64,000 bases of DNA from Chromatiaceae bacterium (GCA_024235315.1 JACKMP010000004.1:124001-188000), one strand, 5' to 3'. Positions 36,201 through 43,751 are shown, counted from the first letter of the stretch. Notes: generated by a model from the sequence alone, not told the origin. Translations and numbers: made by a program.

Positions 36201-37815
36201 AGTCCAGGATGACACCATCCGAACCCGCCTCCGTGTGCATCTGCGCATCGAGGAAATGGATGTCATAGCCCCCCGGATACACGTTGCCACCCGTCAGCTT
36301 CTCACCAGCCTTGAACATCCGAACAAACGCAAACAAAGCCTCGGCTCTGGCCAACAGGTATTCATCTGTCAATCCCTTGCCTGACGCAGCGTCAAAGCGA
36401 TCGAGCTCACCGTTGGCGTTGTGCAGCTGTTCGTAAAAGGACTCGGACTGAAGCACGACGAACGGATTCAGCCTGAGCAATGCATAGCGGAAAGCGAGAT
36501 TGACTTTTGCGGTATTCGCGAAGGATTCCGGCGACAGCTCACCACTCGTCCCAAGCTTCGCCAATTCATCGATCCACAAAAAGCCAGAATCCCGCTCGGG
36601 TATCGTATCGGTCGTCAATGGACTGCCTTCGCCGAAATACAGCACATCGAGTCGTCGCAGAATCTCGCGACGATCCCCGTCGTCTTTACCGGCCAGAGAG
36701 CCATACAGATCTTTGGCCGCGTCGGCGCCAAGGAACCCGCCCGCGATTGCAGCGCCGAACACCACAACCGCGGTTACAGGCGCCGATACCACGCCCACGG
36801 CCGCCAGCAAACCCACGGCGATACCACCAACCGCGGCACCCAGTGCTTCGCCGGCCGCCGAACCGGCTGCATCCACTGCCCAGTCTTCCATGATGGCCTT
36901 GGCCTGCTCATCATCACCCCGCTCTGCCGCCGCCGCTGCGCTGTGAGCAGCGACCAACAATGCTGCAAGTGATCCGAGGCGCCCCAACTTGTTCAGCGAT
37001 GGCAATAGGAGGCCGCGCCTGACCATGTCGTCGCCAACTTCAGCCGCCTGTTTCATGGTCGTATCGAATTCGTCCAGGAATCCATCGCGCTCCAGCACCT
37101 CGATGGCATCGCGAGACACACTGAATTTCACCGGATCCTTCAGGAGTTCACCCCACTGGTCCGGCGAGGGGAAATCGAGGTAGCGACTCAGGTCACCGGA
37201 CGCCACGCCTGATAGGTATATTTTGATATGCGAATGATCGAAGACAAGTCGCCGAAGGGCTTCGGCCCCGTGCTGATTTGCGTACTCGATCAGTTGAAAC
37301 TTTGGGACACCATCGATGGACGTGACACTGGGATTGTCGAGCAGAGCCGGCAATTCTGTCTGTGCCAGGATGCGGGAGACATCTCCTTCCGGCGCCACAA
37401 CCCGCACGTCTCCTACTGTTGCCTGAGCAAACCGGCGCGACACGTCCGCCCAGGGTCCTTCGGTTGCATGGCCGAGCCAATCGGTGGCGGGACCGCGATA
37501 ACCGTCGGTATCGAATAATTCGAAGTCAATGCCAAACGCCTCGGCGACCTTCCTGCGGAAGCTGTCCGTCTCTATCAGCTTTGCTGCCGCACTTTCATCC
37601 ACCACCCGGATATCCAGGTCGTTTTCGAGCATGTTTTCGATAATCTCGCTGCTTCCCGGGCCGCCAGCAACACCGCCGCTATAGAGCACCGTCACGGCAC
37701 CCTCGGCCTGCACTGAGACCTGCCCAATGATGTTCATCAGATCCGATTTGAGCAGATCACCGGTGGAGGTCAGATTGGAGAGCGCATCCAGCGCATCAGA
37801 TAAAGTTTCGTACAT
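30256..37815 (-). CDS. Giant RTX protein with FG-GAP and Ig/cadherin-like domains
   Basis: Predicted type I-secreted, Ca2+-binding protein of 2519 residues. Order: 1-545 unrecognised, with a hydrophobic Ala/Gly region (about 276-297 and 312-366); RTX blocks at 553-600 and 715-1060 (GGxGxDxLx nonapeptides); RTX-associated segment to 1125; two cadherin/He_PIG-like domains (about 1145-1240 and 1245-1340); five FG-GAP calcium motifs (DxNxDGxxD) at 1381-1750; more RTX at 1782-1860 and 1970-2390. Residues 2150-2259 and 2260-2369 are a tandem duplication. The last 100 residues lack repeats and should hold the secretion signal. Exporter genes lie upstream in the same operon. Adhesin or toxin; not decided. 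Confidence 0.9.
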   Translation of the reverse strand: MYETLSDALDALSNLTSTGDLLKSDLMNIIGQVSVQAEGAVTVLYSGGVAGGPGSSEIIENMLENDLDIRVVDESAAAKLIETDSFRRKVAEAFGIDFELFDTDGYRGPATDWLGHATEGPWADVSRRFAQATVGDVRVVAPEGDVSRILAQTELPALLDNPSVTSIDGVPKFQLIEYANQHGAEALRRLVFDHSHIKIYLSGVASGDLSRYLDFPSPDQWGELLKDPVKFSVSRDAIEVLERDGFLDEFDTTMKQAAEVGDDMVRRGLLLPSLNKLGRLGSLAALLVAAHSAAAAAERGDDEQAKAIMEDWAVDAAGSAAGEALGAAVGGIAVGLLAAVGVVSAPVTAVVVFGAAIAGGFLGADAAKDLYGSLAGKDDGDRREILRRLDVLYFGEGSPLTTDTIPERDSGFLWIDELAKLGTSGELSPESFANTAKVNLAFRYALLRLNPFVVLQSESFYEQLHNANGELDRFDAASGKGLTDEYLLARAEALFAFVRMFKAGEKLTGGNVYPGGYDIHFLDAQMHTEAGSDGVILDLHYTSDYKDQRLFGAAGDDELYGSMGADMLFGGDGDDLLEGRANADYLEGGKGKDTYRAGAGDTIFDHDGDGRIYFDGALLFGGERMAGEAEYVDASGDFRYIWDGQDLDVARVSDNAVLRIKSFENFDFTISLTELPTIPDPFRPVSSGTANSERIEGQHELASGSTDWEALNSYNKPDQILGGDGRDWIYAWSRPDLDDDGNYLGSAPDNDIVEGGVGKDFIHGGAGDDVLYATTALDSAAVKSGFGSLVFGGPLGEEGDFVTAESGNDTVFGSGRLDGLFGGEGNDYLYAGGGNDFIYGDWQAYLPYEHLAITDYDYQWIAIDDEGNVTTFVDYVSGIGDDHIYAGSGDDNAWGEAGNDIIFGGEGNDRLNGDIARINPDGSPTLPPSFHGTDRLYGEGGDDTLIGNGGSDYLFGGDDNDWLEGDHRVVLPGDLPYHGDDQLYGESGADTLIGLGGDDFLDGGPGNDVLYGDLGDLDAAFHGVDVLRGGDGSDTLIGNGGNDQLFGGVGADHYEFSPGDGLDTIVDGDGGGLGDTLHFVGVGGIGSVAFTLLDGDLFAKVGQEGFVFRDWDVSEFGGVHYYDADGVQIGSQSTADVVAIANFAPTVGSESSSAQVFEDRQVNISLAQIDFADANGDTLNFSASLSDGGILPEWLTLDADMLRLTGVPDNGAVGTYSIRVTAEDGYGGSVSHSVSLRVDNVNDAPELVAALPSRSAATGLDFEHDLSGYFFDVDAGDTLSVLVTLDNGDPLPDWMIFDSDTLVLKGTAPDGFANDLTIRAVASDTTGTGTAATYTLSFHAAADALQTSLLTRDDLSVGDDAGYYPFYKEREYVDWQNGVVGDINGDGYDDYYFGTDTPGHVFWRERFTDTDGAAFPDTTAVVQIVYGDANGWSDASLRTTSFTLGSDSIFDSVGASGFGVEPALLDAYRLTPLGDANNDGFDDFALGSRVFWGNTQGFGDTYVWEDLALQPLLGPTDQPDFSNDVLDLTVVTGGIQQTLQAKNVGDVNGDGLDDYVTPVDVSTYGSPIDTPFAVSGAPHQRPVDSYSISDSARVESLHVLYGKSGGFASPIDLDQLSPAEGYTIDGFTQYVETRQDYGMSYDVNRVSYRALVSGGDIDGDGLNDIMISTLAGLEADTSGYVFLGGTYSVRNYILFGNTDAVGNIDLLSMAPDEGMTQEYLPNTTSSGHALVPGLIELGGDVNGDGFADAVSVVGDYREADYGGRVDLRVLYGSDLRNNALFQGGAGSDQLVVKKQGAVYTLGGNDTVLIRPSTGQNLYEVNTGTGDDTIDLLIPDNSGLSNGTTANLRGGDGSDIYSIRTTTPIPPGTSGIRVPANTVVINDRSLRNSSAGGNSLVVGYGATGGGQTASPHLGFGSLKLTFAELDLAIHLENFDKHHVLEGPRDIDTFDFGDGRPVSYEELVARGFDLIGSDVADFIEGSSVTDRIQGMAGADTMTGGRGDDELAGGAGDDILDGGTGDDLYQFNLGDGTDQISDPEGMDQIEFGEGLDPTALGVTQVADDLTLSFASLDRLVLKDWFGSNSRFLERFVFFDGTTLLAADIEQRLAIPGVVLTGTRRNETLTGSDGDDEIHGDRGNDTLSGLGGDDVIVGGGGWDRLLGGPGNDTFRVSPGDGYDDIWGGSGHDRIIGSDSDDTIGLHRHFGIDNSIEVIDGGAGYNIVAGSNAGNMLDFSATMLHGIAEIQGGNGHDTITGTHGDDMIVGGRGWDRLQGGAGDDTFRVSPGDGYDDIRGDAGYDRIVGGDDDDIIGLHRHFGVGNSIELIDGGAGHNVITGSNANNALDFSATTLQGIAQIQGANGNDTIVGTDDDDTIVGGRGWDRLEGGTGNDTYVFARTHGTDVITDSAGDNDVLSLVDINHDQAWFARVGDSLEVSVIGTRDRVRVADWFTGAGPQIEQLQAADGMFVTSSSIDLLVSAMAAFNPSRSAITDGSVELDASLRGEIAAAWRHSAGTEASSPIWRL
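30709..31368 (-). repeat. Tandem 330-bp duplication in the RTX gene
   Basis: Two adjacent 330-bp units (31039-31368 and 30709-31038) each encode 110 residues beginning GGxGWDRL and containing TFRVSPGDGYDDI, IGLHRHFG and LDFSAT. A third copy starts at 30708 (GGRGWDRLEGG) and soon diverges. Exact length equality with moderate divergence points to an old in-frame duplication. Confidence 0.9.
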
Positions 37816-37834
37816 CCTTGTATGTCTTCCCTGG

Positions 37835-38269
37835 CTAGATTGTGAGCGTTGTCTCGCTGGTCTTTCTGGTCGAGTGGATTCCGCCGCCTTTGTAAGCCGT
37901 CAGGGCGTCCCTGAGATCCGTAATTATCTCGTCCCGTCGATCCAAAAGATCGTCTGGCACAAAAAAACCCTTCATATAGCAATCAACCAACTTGTAATGC
38001 GACCATCCATGGCCACCGCGTTCACCTCCGGCACTGAGCGTCTCCAGGCAGACCGTCATGAGCTCACCGCGCCAACAGAAATGCCAGGTCGACTTGTAGT
38101 TGTACTCCTCTCGTCCCCGCTTAATCACCCGCAGATAAATTTCGCGCTCGTGATCAATCGTCCATTGCCGTTGCGGAGTTTTCGCGCGCATCCCTGGCCC
38201 ACTTTCCACTTTGTCGAGGTCATACTTCTTCCTGTCATCTTCACTGATGAGTTCGTTCACAAAAGCCAT
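37835..38269 (-). CDS. Unrecognised 144-aa protein upstream of RTX gene
   Basis: No known family recognised. 144 residues, soluble, no signal peptide: MAFVNELISEDDRKKYDLDK at the start, a central charged/aromatic stretch (WTIDHEREIYLRVIKRGREEY, FCWRGELMTVCLETL) and a C-terminal helix (DEIITDLRDALTAY). It ends 19 bp before the RTX start and lies between the adaptor gene and the RTX gene. By position it could be an immunity protein, secretion chaperone or modifying enzyme; it shows no HlyC acyltransferase pattern that I can see. Reading frame is clean and the context supports a real gene. Confidence 0.75.
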   Translation of the reverse strand: MAFVNELISEDDRKKYDLDKVESGPGMRAKTPQRQWTIDHEREIYLRVIKRGREEYNYKSTWHFCWRGELMTVCLETLSAGGERGGHGWSHYKLVDCYMKGFFVPDDLLDRRDEIITDLRDALTAYKGGGIHSTRKTSETTLTI

Positions 38270-38421
38270 AAGTTATTCACCTGATCTTGCACACGTTGAT
38301 AAACGCTGTTTTTTACGATTTTCATCGCTCTTGTCGCACGATGACGCATCTACCCCCCGTTTGAGACCGCATCGATGTCCATTCCCTCGTTTGCAACAAT
38401 GGCCGGTATGCCGCCGAATTC

Positions 38422-39726
38422 TTATCGCTCACGCGCGCTCTCCTTCACATAACGCAACAGCGGGCTCAGGAAGAATTCCATGATTCTACGAGTACCTGTT
38501 TTTGCTTCCACCGCGACAGCCATCCCCGGCTGTAGGTCGACGTGCTTGCCGTTGACTTCAACGCTGGAACGTTTCATCGCCACCCGCATCTTGTAAACCA
38601 GTCCCATCCTGTCATCCGCCACTGCATCACTGGACAGACCCACCACCTCTCCTGCAATGGTGCCGTACTTGGTAAATGGAAAGGTATCAATCTTGACTTC
38701 GGCCTGCTGGCCGACTTCGACGAAGCCGATATCCTTGTTTTCGAGCACCGCCTCGACTTCCATCGTTCCACGCGCGGGAACGATCACCATCAGTTGCTGT
38801 GCCGGCGTGACGATCGCACCGACACTGTGAACAGCAAGCTGCTGCACCACGCCCTTGACGGGGGCAGTGATGGTCTGAGCCGTGATCCGGGTCTCGGCCT
38901 TGATCCGTTCCTGCCTGATCGTGGATTGTCGGTGTTGCGCCTCATCCAGGCCCTCGAGCACCTGACGATGAAATTCGCTGCGTGTGTAGGCGATACGCGC
39001 ATCCAGAGCCCGTTCGGCGGCTTGAAGCTCATCCACCCTTCCCTTCTGCGTGCGCAGATCATGGAAAATTTCGCGGCGTTCCTGTTCGGTCTCAAGGTAT
39101 TGCTGTTCGGATAACAGTTGCTTGTCCGCCAGACCCTTCTGATCTCTGGCCTTGCGTGCAACGATCGGCAGTACGGCTTCGAGCTTCGCGACCTGGTGCT
39201 GCGCGCTTCGGCGCTCTGTATGTTGCTGATCCTGCTCGCGCCGAAGCACTTCGATCCGGTCGCTGAATTCCCACCACTGTCCGCGCAGCAGTTTGTCATC
39301 GACGGATTGCAGCTGCTGTTCGCCCGGCATTGAGTCGGAAAGGAGCCATTCTGCAAGTTGCCGATAGCGCAGGATCTCGCGTTGCACCGTGTCTTGCTCG
39401 GCGCGCAGGCGGTCGACATCGGCCTGCGCGCTGCTCCGGTCGAGCTCGATCAGTACCTCGCCGGCTTCAACGGCCTGTCCATCGATCACGTGGATCGCTG
39501 CCACTGTGCCAATCTCGAGCGGCTGCACGGTCTTGCTGTGTCCACTCGGGATGATGCGCCCGTGCGCGACCGAGACGACGTCGACCTCGCTGATACCCGC
39601 CCAGGTGATCGCCAGCACGAAGAACGCCAGAATGGTCCAAAGAATCAGTCGCCCGGCCGGTGAAGGCGGGCGCTCCTGGAGCTCCAGCACAGCCGGCAGA
39701 AAAGCAGTTTCGACGCTGCGGTTCAT
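38422..39726 (-). CDS. Type I secretion periplasmic adaptor (HlyD family)
   Basis: Membrane-fusion protein that joins the ABC exporter to an outer-membrane TolC-type channel. 434 residues: short cytoplasmic N-terminus, one helix (LILWTILAFFVLAITWAG), first biotinyl-lipoyl half (VAAIHVIDGQAVEAGEVLIELD), long alpha-helical hairpin, second half and beta barrel (PVKGVVQQLAVHSVGAIV, EVKIDTFPFTKYGTI), ending FFLSPLLRYVKESARER. It overlaps the exporter gene by 4 bp. No tolC gene is in the window. Confidence 0.94.
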   Translation of the reverse strand: MNRSVETAFLPAVLELQERPPSPAGRLILWTILAFFVLAITWAGISEVDVVSVAHGRIIPSGHSKTVQPLEIGTVAAIHVIDGQAVEAGEVLIELDRSSAQADVDRLRAEQDTVQREILRYRQLAEWLLSDSMPGEQQLQSVDDKLLRGQWWEFSDRIEVLRREQDQQHTERRSAQHQVAKLEAVLPIVARKARDQKGLADKQLLSEQQYLETEQERREIFHDLRTQKGRVDELQAAERALDARIAYTRSEFHRQVLEGLDEAQHRQSTIRQERIKAETRITAQTITAPVKGVVQQLAVHSVGAIVTPAQQLMVIVPARGTMEVEAVLENKDIGFVEVGQQAEVKIDTFPFTKYGTIAGEVVGLSSDAVADDRMGLVYKMRVAMKRSSVEVNGKHVDLQPGMAVAVEAKTGTRRIMEFFLSPLLRYVKESARER

Positions 39727-41933
39727 GCCTGCCCCCCGAGCGAAGGTTGCGCGTCCGGGGCGACCGGGGGAGCGGAAGAACGCGGCGCGCGGACGCTAGC
39801 CGCCAGTCCGGCCTGCATCGCGTACAGGCGGGCGTAGATACCGCGCTGCTTCAGCAGCGCTTCGTGGTGACCCTGCTCGACAAGCCGGCCCTGGTCGACC
39901 ACCAGGATCCGATCGGCATGACGCACCGCACTCAACCGGTGGGCGATGATGAACACGGTCCGGCCCTTGCTGATAGCGCGCATGTTCTGCTGGACGATGC
40001 GCTCGGACTCGTAGTCAAGCGCGCTGGTCGCCTCGTCGAGGATCAGGATGCCGGGGTTGGTGACCAGGGCGCGGGCGATCGCGATACGCTGGCGCTGCCC
40101 GCCGGACAGGTTGGTTCCATGTTCACCAACCAGCGAGTCATACCCTTCGGGCAGTTCGAGGATGAAATCATGTGCCCCGGCCAGTCTTGCCGCGGCCATT
40201 ATCGGTTCCATCGGCATGCCTGGATTGGCCAGCGCGATGTTTTCGCGCACGCTGCGGTTGAACAGAAAGTTTTCCTGCAGAACAACCCCGACCTGGCGGC
40301 GCAACCAGGCCGGCTCGACCAGGGCCAGATCGACGCCATCGATCAGGACTCTTCCCGTTTCAGGCACATACAGACGTTGAATCAGCTTGGTCAGGGTGCT
40401 CTTGCCTGAACCCGACCTGCCAACGATGCCCACCACCTCGCCCGGGCGGACCACGAGATCGATATCGCGGAGCACCTGCGGGCGCCCGGGGGCGTAACGG
40501 AAATCGACGTGATCGAAGCGCACCTCGCCCTTGAGCTCCGGCAGGGTCGCGCGGCCCGGGTTGCTACCTGGCTCCGTCGGGGTGTTGAGGATATCGCCCA
40601 GGCGCCGCACCGATATGCCCGCCTGCTGGAAATCCTGCCACAGCTGGACCAATCTTAGAATCGGCCCGCTGATCCGCCCCGCGATCATGTTGAACGCGAT
40701 CAGCTGGCCGACCGAGAGTTCCCCCCGCATCACCAGCGTCGCCCCGATCCACAGGATCAGCACCACAGTAACCTTGTTGACGAGGCCAGCACTCTGGCTG
40801 GCGATATTGCCCAGATGGGCGGCCCTGAAGCTGGACGCGACATAGCCGGCCAGCTGCTCCTCCCAGCGCCGCTGCATCTGCGGTTCAACCGCCATCGACT
40901 TGAGCGTCTCGATACCGTTGACCGACTCGACCAGGAAGGCCTGATTTTCAGCACCACGGTTGAACTTGTCTTCGAGGCGCTTTCGCAAGACCGGCGTTAC
41001 CCCGGCCGAAAGGACGATGTAGAAAGGGATAGCCCCGGCAACCACACCTGCCAGCACCGGGCTGTAGTAGTACAGCACCACGAAGAACACCAGGGTGAAG
41101 AACAGGTCGATCACCAGGGTCAGCGATGACCCGGTCAGGAAATTGCGAATATTCTCCAGCTCGCGCACGCGGGCCACCGAATCGCCCACGCGCCGCGACT
41201 CGAAATACGCCAGCGGCAGGTGCAACAGATGACCGAACAGTTTGGCACCGAGCATCACGTCGACCCGGTTGGTGGTATGCGAAAACAGATAGGTGCGCAG
41301 GCCGCCGAGGACGACCTCGAATACAGAAAGGGCCAGCAGTCCGACTGCCAGCACGTCCAGCGTGGTCATCCCATGGTGCACCAACACCTTGTCGATGATC
41401 ACCTGAAAAAACAACGGCGTGATCAATGCGAACAGCTGCAGGAAGAACGATGCCGCCAGAACCTCGAAAAAGAATCGACGGTATTTGACGATCGCCGGAA
41501 GGAACCAGCGGAAGCCGAAGGCCCCACTGCCCTGCGGGTCGGACAGGCGTCGGGCGGCGAGGATCAGCCTGCCGGACCAGACCGCCTCGAATGCCTCACG
41601 CGACAGGATACGGGGACGCGGCTCGCACGGGTCATGGACCAACACCTCGTTGTCCCTGACACCGGCCAGCACGATGCACCTGCCGTCGCGGGTCTGCGCG
41701 ATTGTCGGCAACGGGGTACGTGGCAGTCGCTGCCAGGTCGACCTGATGCGTCGCATCTTCAACCCCAGCGACTTCCCGGCCCGCAACAGTTCGGTTTCGG
41801 GCAGGATGGGCGCGGTCGAACCTGATGTGTGTCGTACCTGCGCAATGTCAGCGGCCAGGCCGTGAAATCGTGCAACGATGATCAGGCAGGCCAGCCCGGT
41901 ATCCGGCTGACCGACCTTTGTACTGTCTTGCAT
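39723..41933 (-). CDS. Type I secretion ABC exporter (HlyB-like) with degenerate C39 domain
   Basis: Inner-membrane ABC transporter for the RTX protein, 736 residues. Residues 1-140 form a C39-peptidase-like domain in which the usual catalytic Cys position is Thr (DTGLACLIIVARFHG), as expected for substrates lacking a double-Gly leader. Then six predicted helices, and a nucleotide-binding domain with Walker A GRSGSGKST, signature LSGGQRQR and Walker B ILILDEATSALD. First gene of the operon, followed by the adaptor. Confidence 0.94.
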   Translation of the reverse strand: MQDSTKVGQPDTGLACLIIVARFHGLAADIAQVRHTSGSTAPILPETELLRAGKSLGLKMRRIRSTWQRLPRTPLPTIAQTRDGRCIVLAGVRDNEVLVHDPCEPRPRILSREAFEAVWSGRLILAARRLSDPQGSGAFGFRWFLPAIVKYRRFFFEVLAASFFLQLFALITPLFFQVIIDKVLVHHGMTTLDVLAVGLLALSVFEVVLGGLRTYLFSHTTNRVDVMLGAKLFGHLLHLPLAYFESRRVGDSVARVRELENIRNFLTGSSLTLVIDLFFTLVFFVVLYYYSPVLAGVVAGAIPFYIVLSAGVTPVLRKRLEDKFNRGAENQAFLVESVNGIETLKSMAVEPQMQRRWEEQLAGYVASSFRAAHLGNIASQSAGLVNKVTVVLILWIGATLVMRGELSVGQLIAFNMIAGRISGPILRLVQLWQDFQQAGISVRRLGDILNTPTEPGSNPGRATLPELKGEVRFDHVDFRYAPGRPQVLRDIDLVVRPGEVVGIVGRSGSGKSTLTKLIQRLYVPETGRVLIDGVDLALVEPAWLRRQVGVVLQENFLFNRSVRENIALANPGMPMEPIMAAARLAGAHDFILELPEGYDSLVGEHGTNLSGGQRQRIAIARALVTNPGILILDEATSALDYESERIVQQNMRAISKGRTVFIIAHRLSAVRHADRILVVDQGRLVEQGHHEALLKQRGIYARLYAMQAGLAASVRAPRSSAPPVAPDAQPSLGGQA

Positions 41934-41983
41934 GCCCTGCCCTTCCTTGGGTCAGTCCGGTCTGTCGCTCCGGAACACTCGCA

Positions 41984-42005
41984 GCGAACCGCCTCCCTGG
42001 TTCGC
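41984..42005. promoter_or_regulatory. Inverted repeat ahead of the T1SS operon
   Basis: Perfect 7-bp arms GCGAACC / GGTTCGC with an 8-nt centre lie about 50 bp before the exporter start codon. It could be an operator or a leader hairpin. The 302-bp gap (41934-42235) between the divergent exporter and CBS genes holds no other feature I can support. Confidence 0.4.
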
Positions 42006-42235
42006 CAGGAAAAACTAACGGACTGCGCCGTCCACGGCAAGCAGGAATCCCCCGCACGGCGCACTTTCAGATTTTTCCTACAGATTCAGCGAGCAGGCTC
42101 CCACGCGGTCGTCCGCCCCTGTGAACCGCCCCAGCCGTCTATCCTAGAATAAGGTACGAGGAAAACGCAGTGCCGGTCGCAGCAGCCCCGGGTTGTCTGC
42201 GGATCCCTGCATTCAACGCCGACAGGGGGCAGATC

Positions 42236-42859
42236 ATGCCTGACGACAATTGGTGTTCGCTGTCCCGGGAGGACTTCGAGCACGCACTCGACGAAATGGG
42301 CAGCGTCATCGACGTCACTGTGAGCGATCTCATCGTGATCACCGACAAGGCGCGCAAACACGCACAAATGCGGCGGGCCGAGTCACTACGGGTGCGCACA
42401 CTGATGACCCATCCGGTGCACACCGTGACACCGGATGCCCCGCTGAGTGCGGCGGCGCAGCTTCTGTTGACGCATCAGATCAGTGGCCTTCCTGTGGTCG
42501 ATCATCTCAACCATCTGGCGGGCATCATCACAGAGGCGGACCTGCTCACCGCGATCGGCGTCCCCTGCCACCGCGCCTCACAGAACCTCTGGCAGACCCT
42601 CGAAGGGATGTTTTCACACCCGATCCAGTTGCGTGAACCCAACGAGACGGTCAGCGCGCTGATGGTCACCGAAGTCATTACCATCCGCCCGCAGCAGTGC
42701 ATCGAGGAAGCACTGGAGTCCATGAAGAAGCATCGGGTCAAACGTCTCGTCGTCATCGACGAGCAGCGGGTGCCGATCGGCATGATCACGCGCTCCAACC
42801 TCGTGCGTATTTTCTTCGACCGGATGCGCAAGGCCGGGCCGCCCGACACCGTGGATTGA
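42236..42859 (+). CDS. CBS-domain pair protein
   Basis: Small cytoplasmic protein with two CBS motifs, which usually sense adenine nucleotides. 207 residues: N-terminal helix region, CBS 1 (VRTLMTHPVHTVTPDAPLSAAAQLLLTHQISGLPVVD), CBS 2 (VTEVITIRPQQCIEEALESMKKHRVKRLVVID). No effector domain is attached, so it probably acts on a partner. ATG 42236 follows AGGGGGC; a GTG at 42170 with GAGGAAAA upstream is a real alternative that would add 22 residues. Confidence 0.85.
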   Translation: MPDDNWCSLSREDFEHALDEMGSVIDVTVSDLIVITDKARKHAQMRRAESLRVRTLMTHPVHTVTPDAPLSAAAQLLLTHQISGLPVVDHLNHLAGIITEADLLTAIGVPCHRASQNLWQTLEGMFSHPIQLREPNETVSALMVTEVITIRPQQCIEEALESMKKHRVKRLVVIDEQRVPIGMITRSNLVRIFFDRMRKAGPPDTVD

Positions 42860-42883
42860 GCCGCAGGCCGCCGGACGAGTCAC

Positions 42884-43099
42884 ATGTCGATGAAGACCCT
42901 GATGTTCACGATCAGTCACCAGCAGCTCGAGGAATTGATGTGTCAGCACGCGCTTGCGCGCATTCACCGCATCGAGGATCTGGGCCACGTCCGGGACCAG
43001 TATGTTGTCACTGCCCTGGTGCGTGACGAGCACCTGGACGCAGTGATCGAAAGAAGCGCGGACCGCCCCCGATGGGTGAAATGGCCACAACAGCCGTGA
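42884..43099 (+). CDS. Small hypothetical protein
   Basis: 71-residue frame 24 bp after the CBS gene, starting MSMKTLMFTISHQQLEELMC. It has two amphipathic helical stretches and no recognised domain. The ribosome-binding site is weak (GGACGAG). Position just behind the CBS gene on the same strand is the main support; it may be a chance frame. Confidence 0.35.
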   Translation: MSMKTLMFTISHQQLEELMCQHALARIHRIEDLGHVRDQYVVTALVRDEHLDAVIERSADRPRWVKWPQQP

Positions 43100-43142
43100 A
43101 CGCGTGCGGACAGGCGGCGCTGGGGCCGAATATCCGCTGAAA

Positions 43143-43230
43143 TGGTGCCCAGAGCCGGGGTCGAACCGGCACGGCCGCAATGGCCGGCGGATTTTAAGTC
43201 CGCTGCGTCTACCTGTTCCGCCATCCGGGC
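43143..43230 (-). tRNA. tRNA-Leu (anticodon TAA)
   Basis: 88 nt with acceptor GCCCGGA / TCTGGGC, discriminator A and encoded CCA. Anticodon loop CTTAAAA gives TAA. The long variable arm expected for class II tRNA-Leu is present, and the T loop reads GGTTCGACCCC. Counterpart of leuZ in the E. coli Gly-Cys-Leu array, here separated from tRNA-Cys by a protein gene. Confidence 0.95.
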
Positions 43231-43364
43231 GCGGTATGGCACTTTTGGGTCCCGATGAACGGGATCACCATGCGGAAAGCCCACCCGCATGGCCAAGCGC
43301 AGCATTCTATCACCGGGTGCCATGTGAGCCATGCAGCACAACATTGTCCCTTGTGCCCGGCAGC

Positions 43365-43751
43365 TCAGCCCCGGCAGTCGACCACGCAAGTCAGAAACCT
43401 CTGGCCCCGCTCGCCCGACTCCAGCGAACACACCACCACGGCAGATTCGCGGCCCTCGATCCAGGCCGAAAGGTTGACCGGTTCGTTGGATTCGACCGAG
43501 TCCCATTCAACGATCAGCCGCGACAGCGTGTCGGCGCCGAAATCATCATGTATCGCGAACATGCACTGGCCGCGCCTATGAACACCGGAGGTGCCAATAC
43601 CCGAGATGGTGAAAGCGATGCTTTCCTTGAGCGGCTCTATCGCGCCCCCAAGCGCCACCCTAGCGCCCGAATCCGTTACGCAGTTCACCGGGATCAACGT
43701 GTAGTGTGTGCGGTTGACGATGCGACCGCTGAGATCCCCCTGGAGGTCCAT
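43365..43751 (-). CDS. Hypothetical protein between tRNA-Cys and tRNA-Leu
   Basis: 128 residues with a strong Shine-Dalgarno (GGAGGAAC) right before the ATG, so probably translated. No signal peptide or membrane helix. The sequence looks beta-rich (GRIVNRTHYTLIPVNC, SAVVVCSLESGERGQRFLTC) with five cysteines. No family recognised. It interrupts the tRNA array that is contiguous in E. coli. Confidence 0.7.
   Translation of the reverse strand: MDLQGDLSGRIVNRTHYTLIPVNCVTDSGARVALGGAIEPLKESIAFTISGIGTSGVHRRGQCMFAIHDDFGADTLSRLIVEWDSVESNEPVNLSAWIEGRESAVVVCSLESGERGQRFLTCVVDCRG

Noticed and set aside
42614..43180. 188-codon minus-strand frame
   Set aside because: Runs antisense through the CBS gene and into tRNA-Leu; no family pattern.
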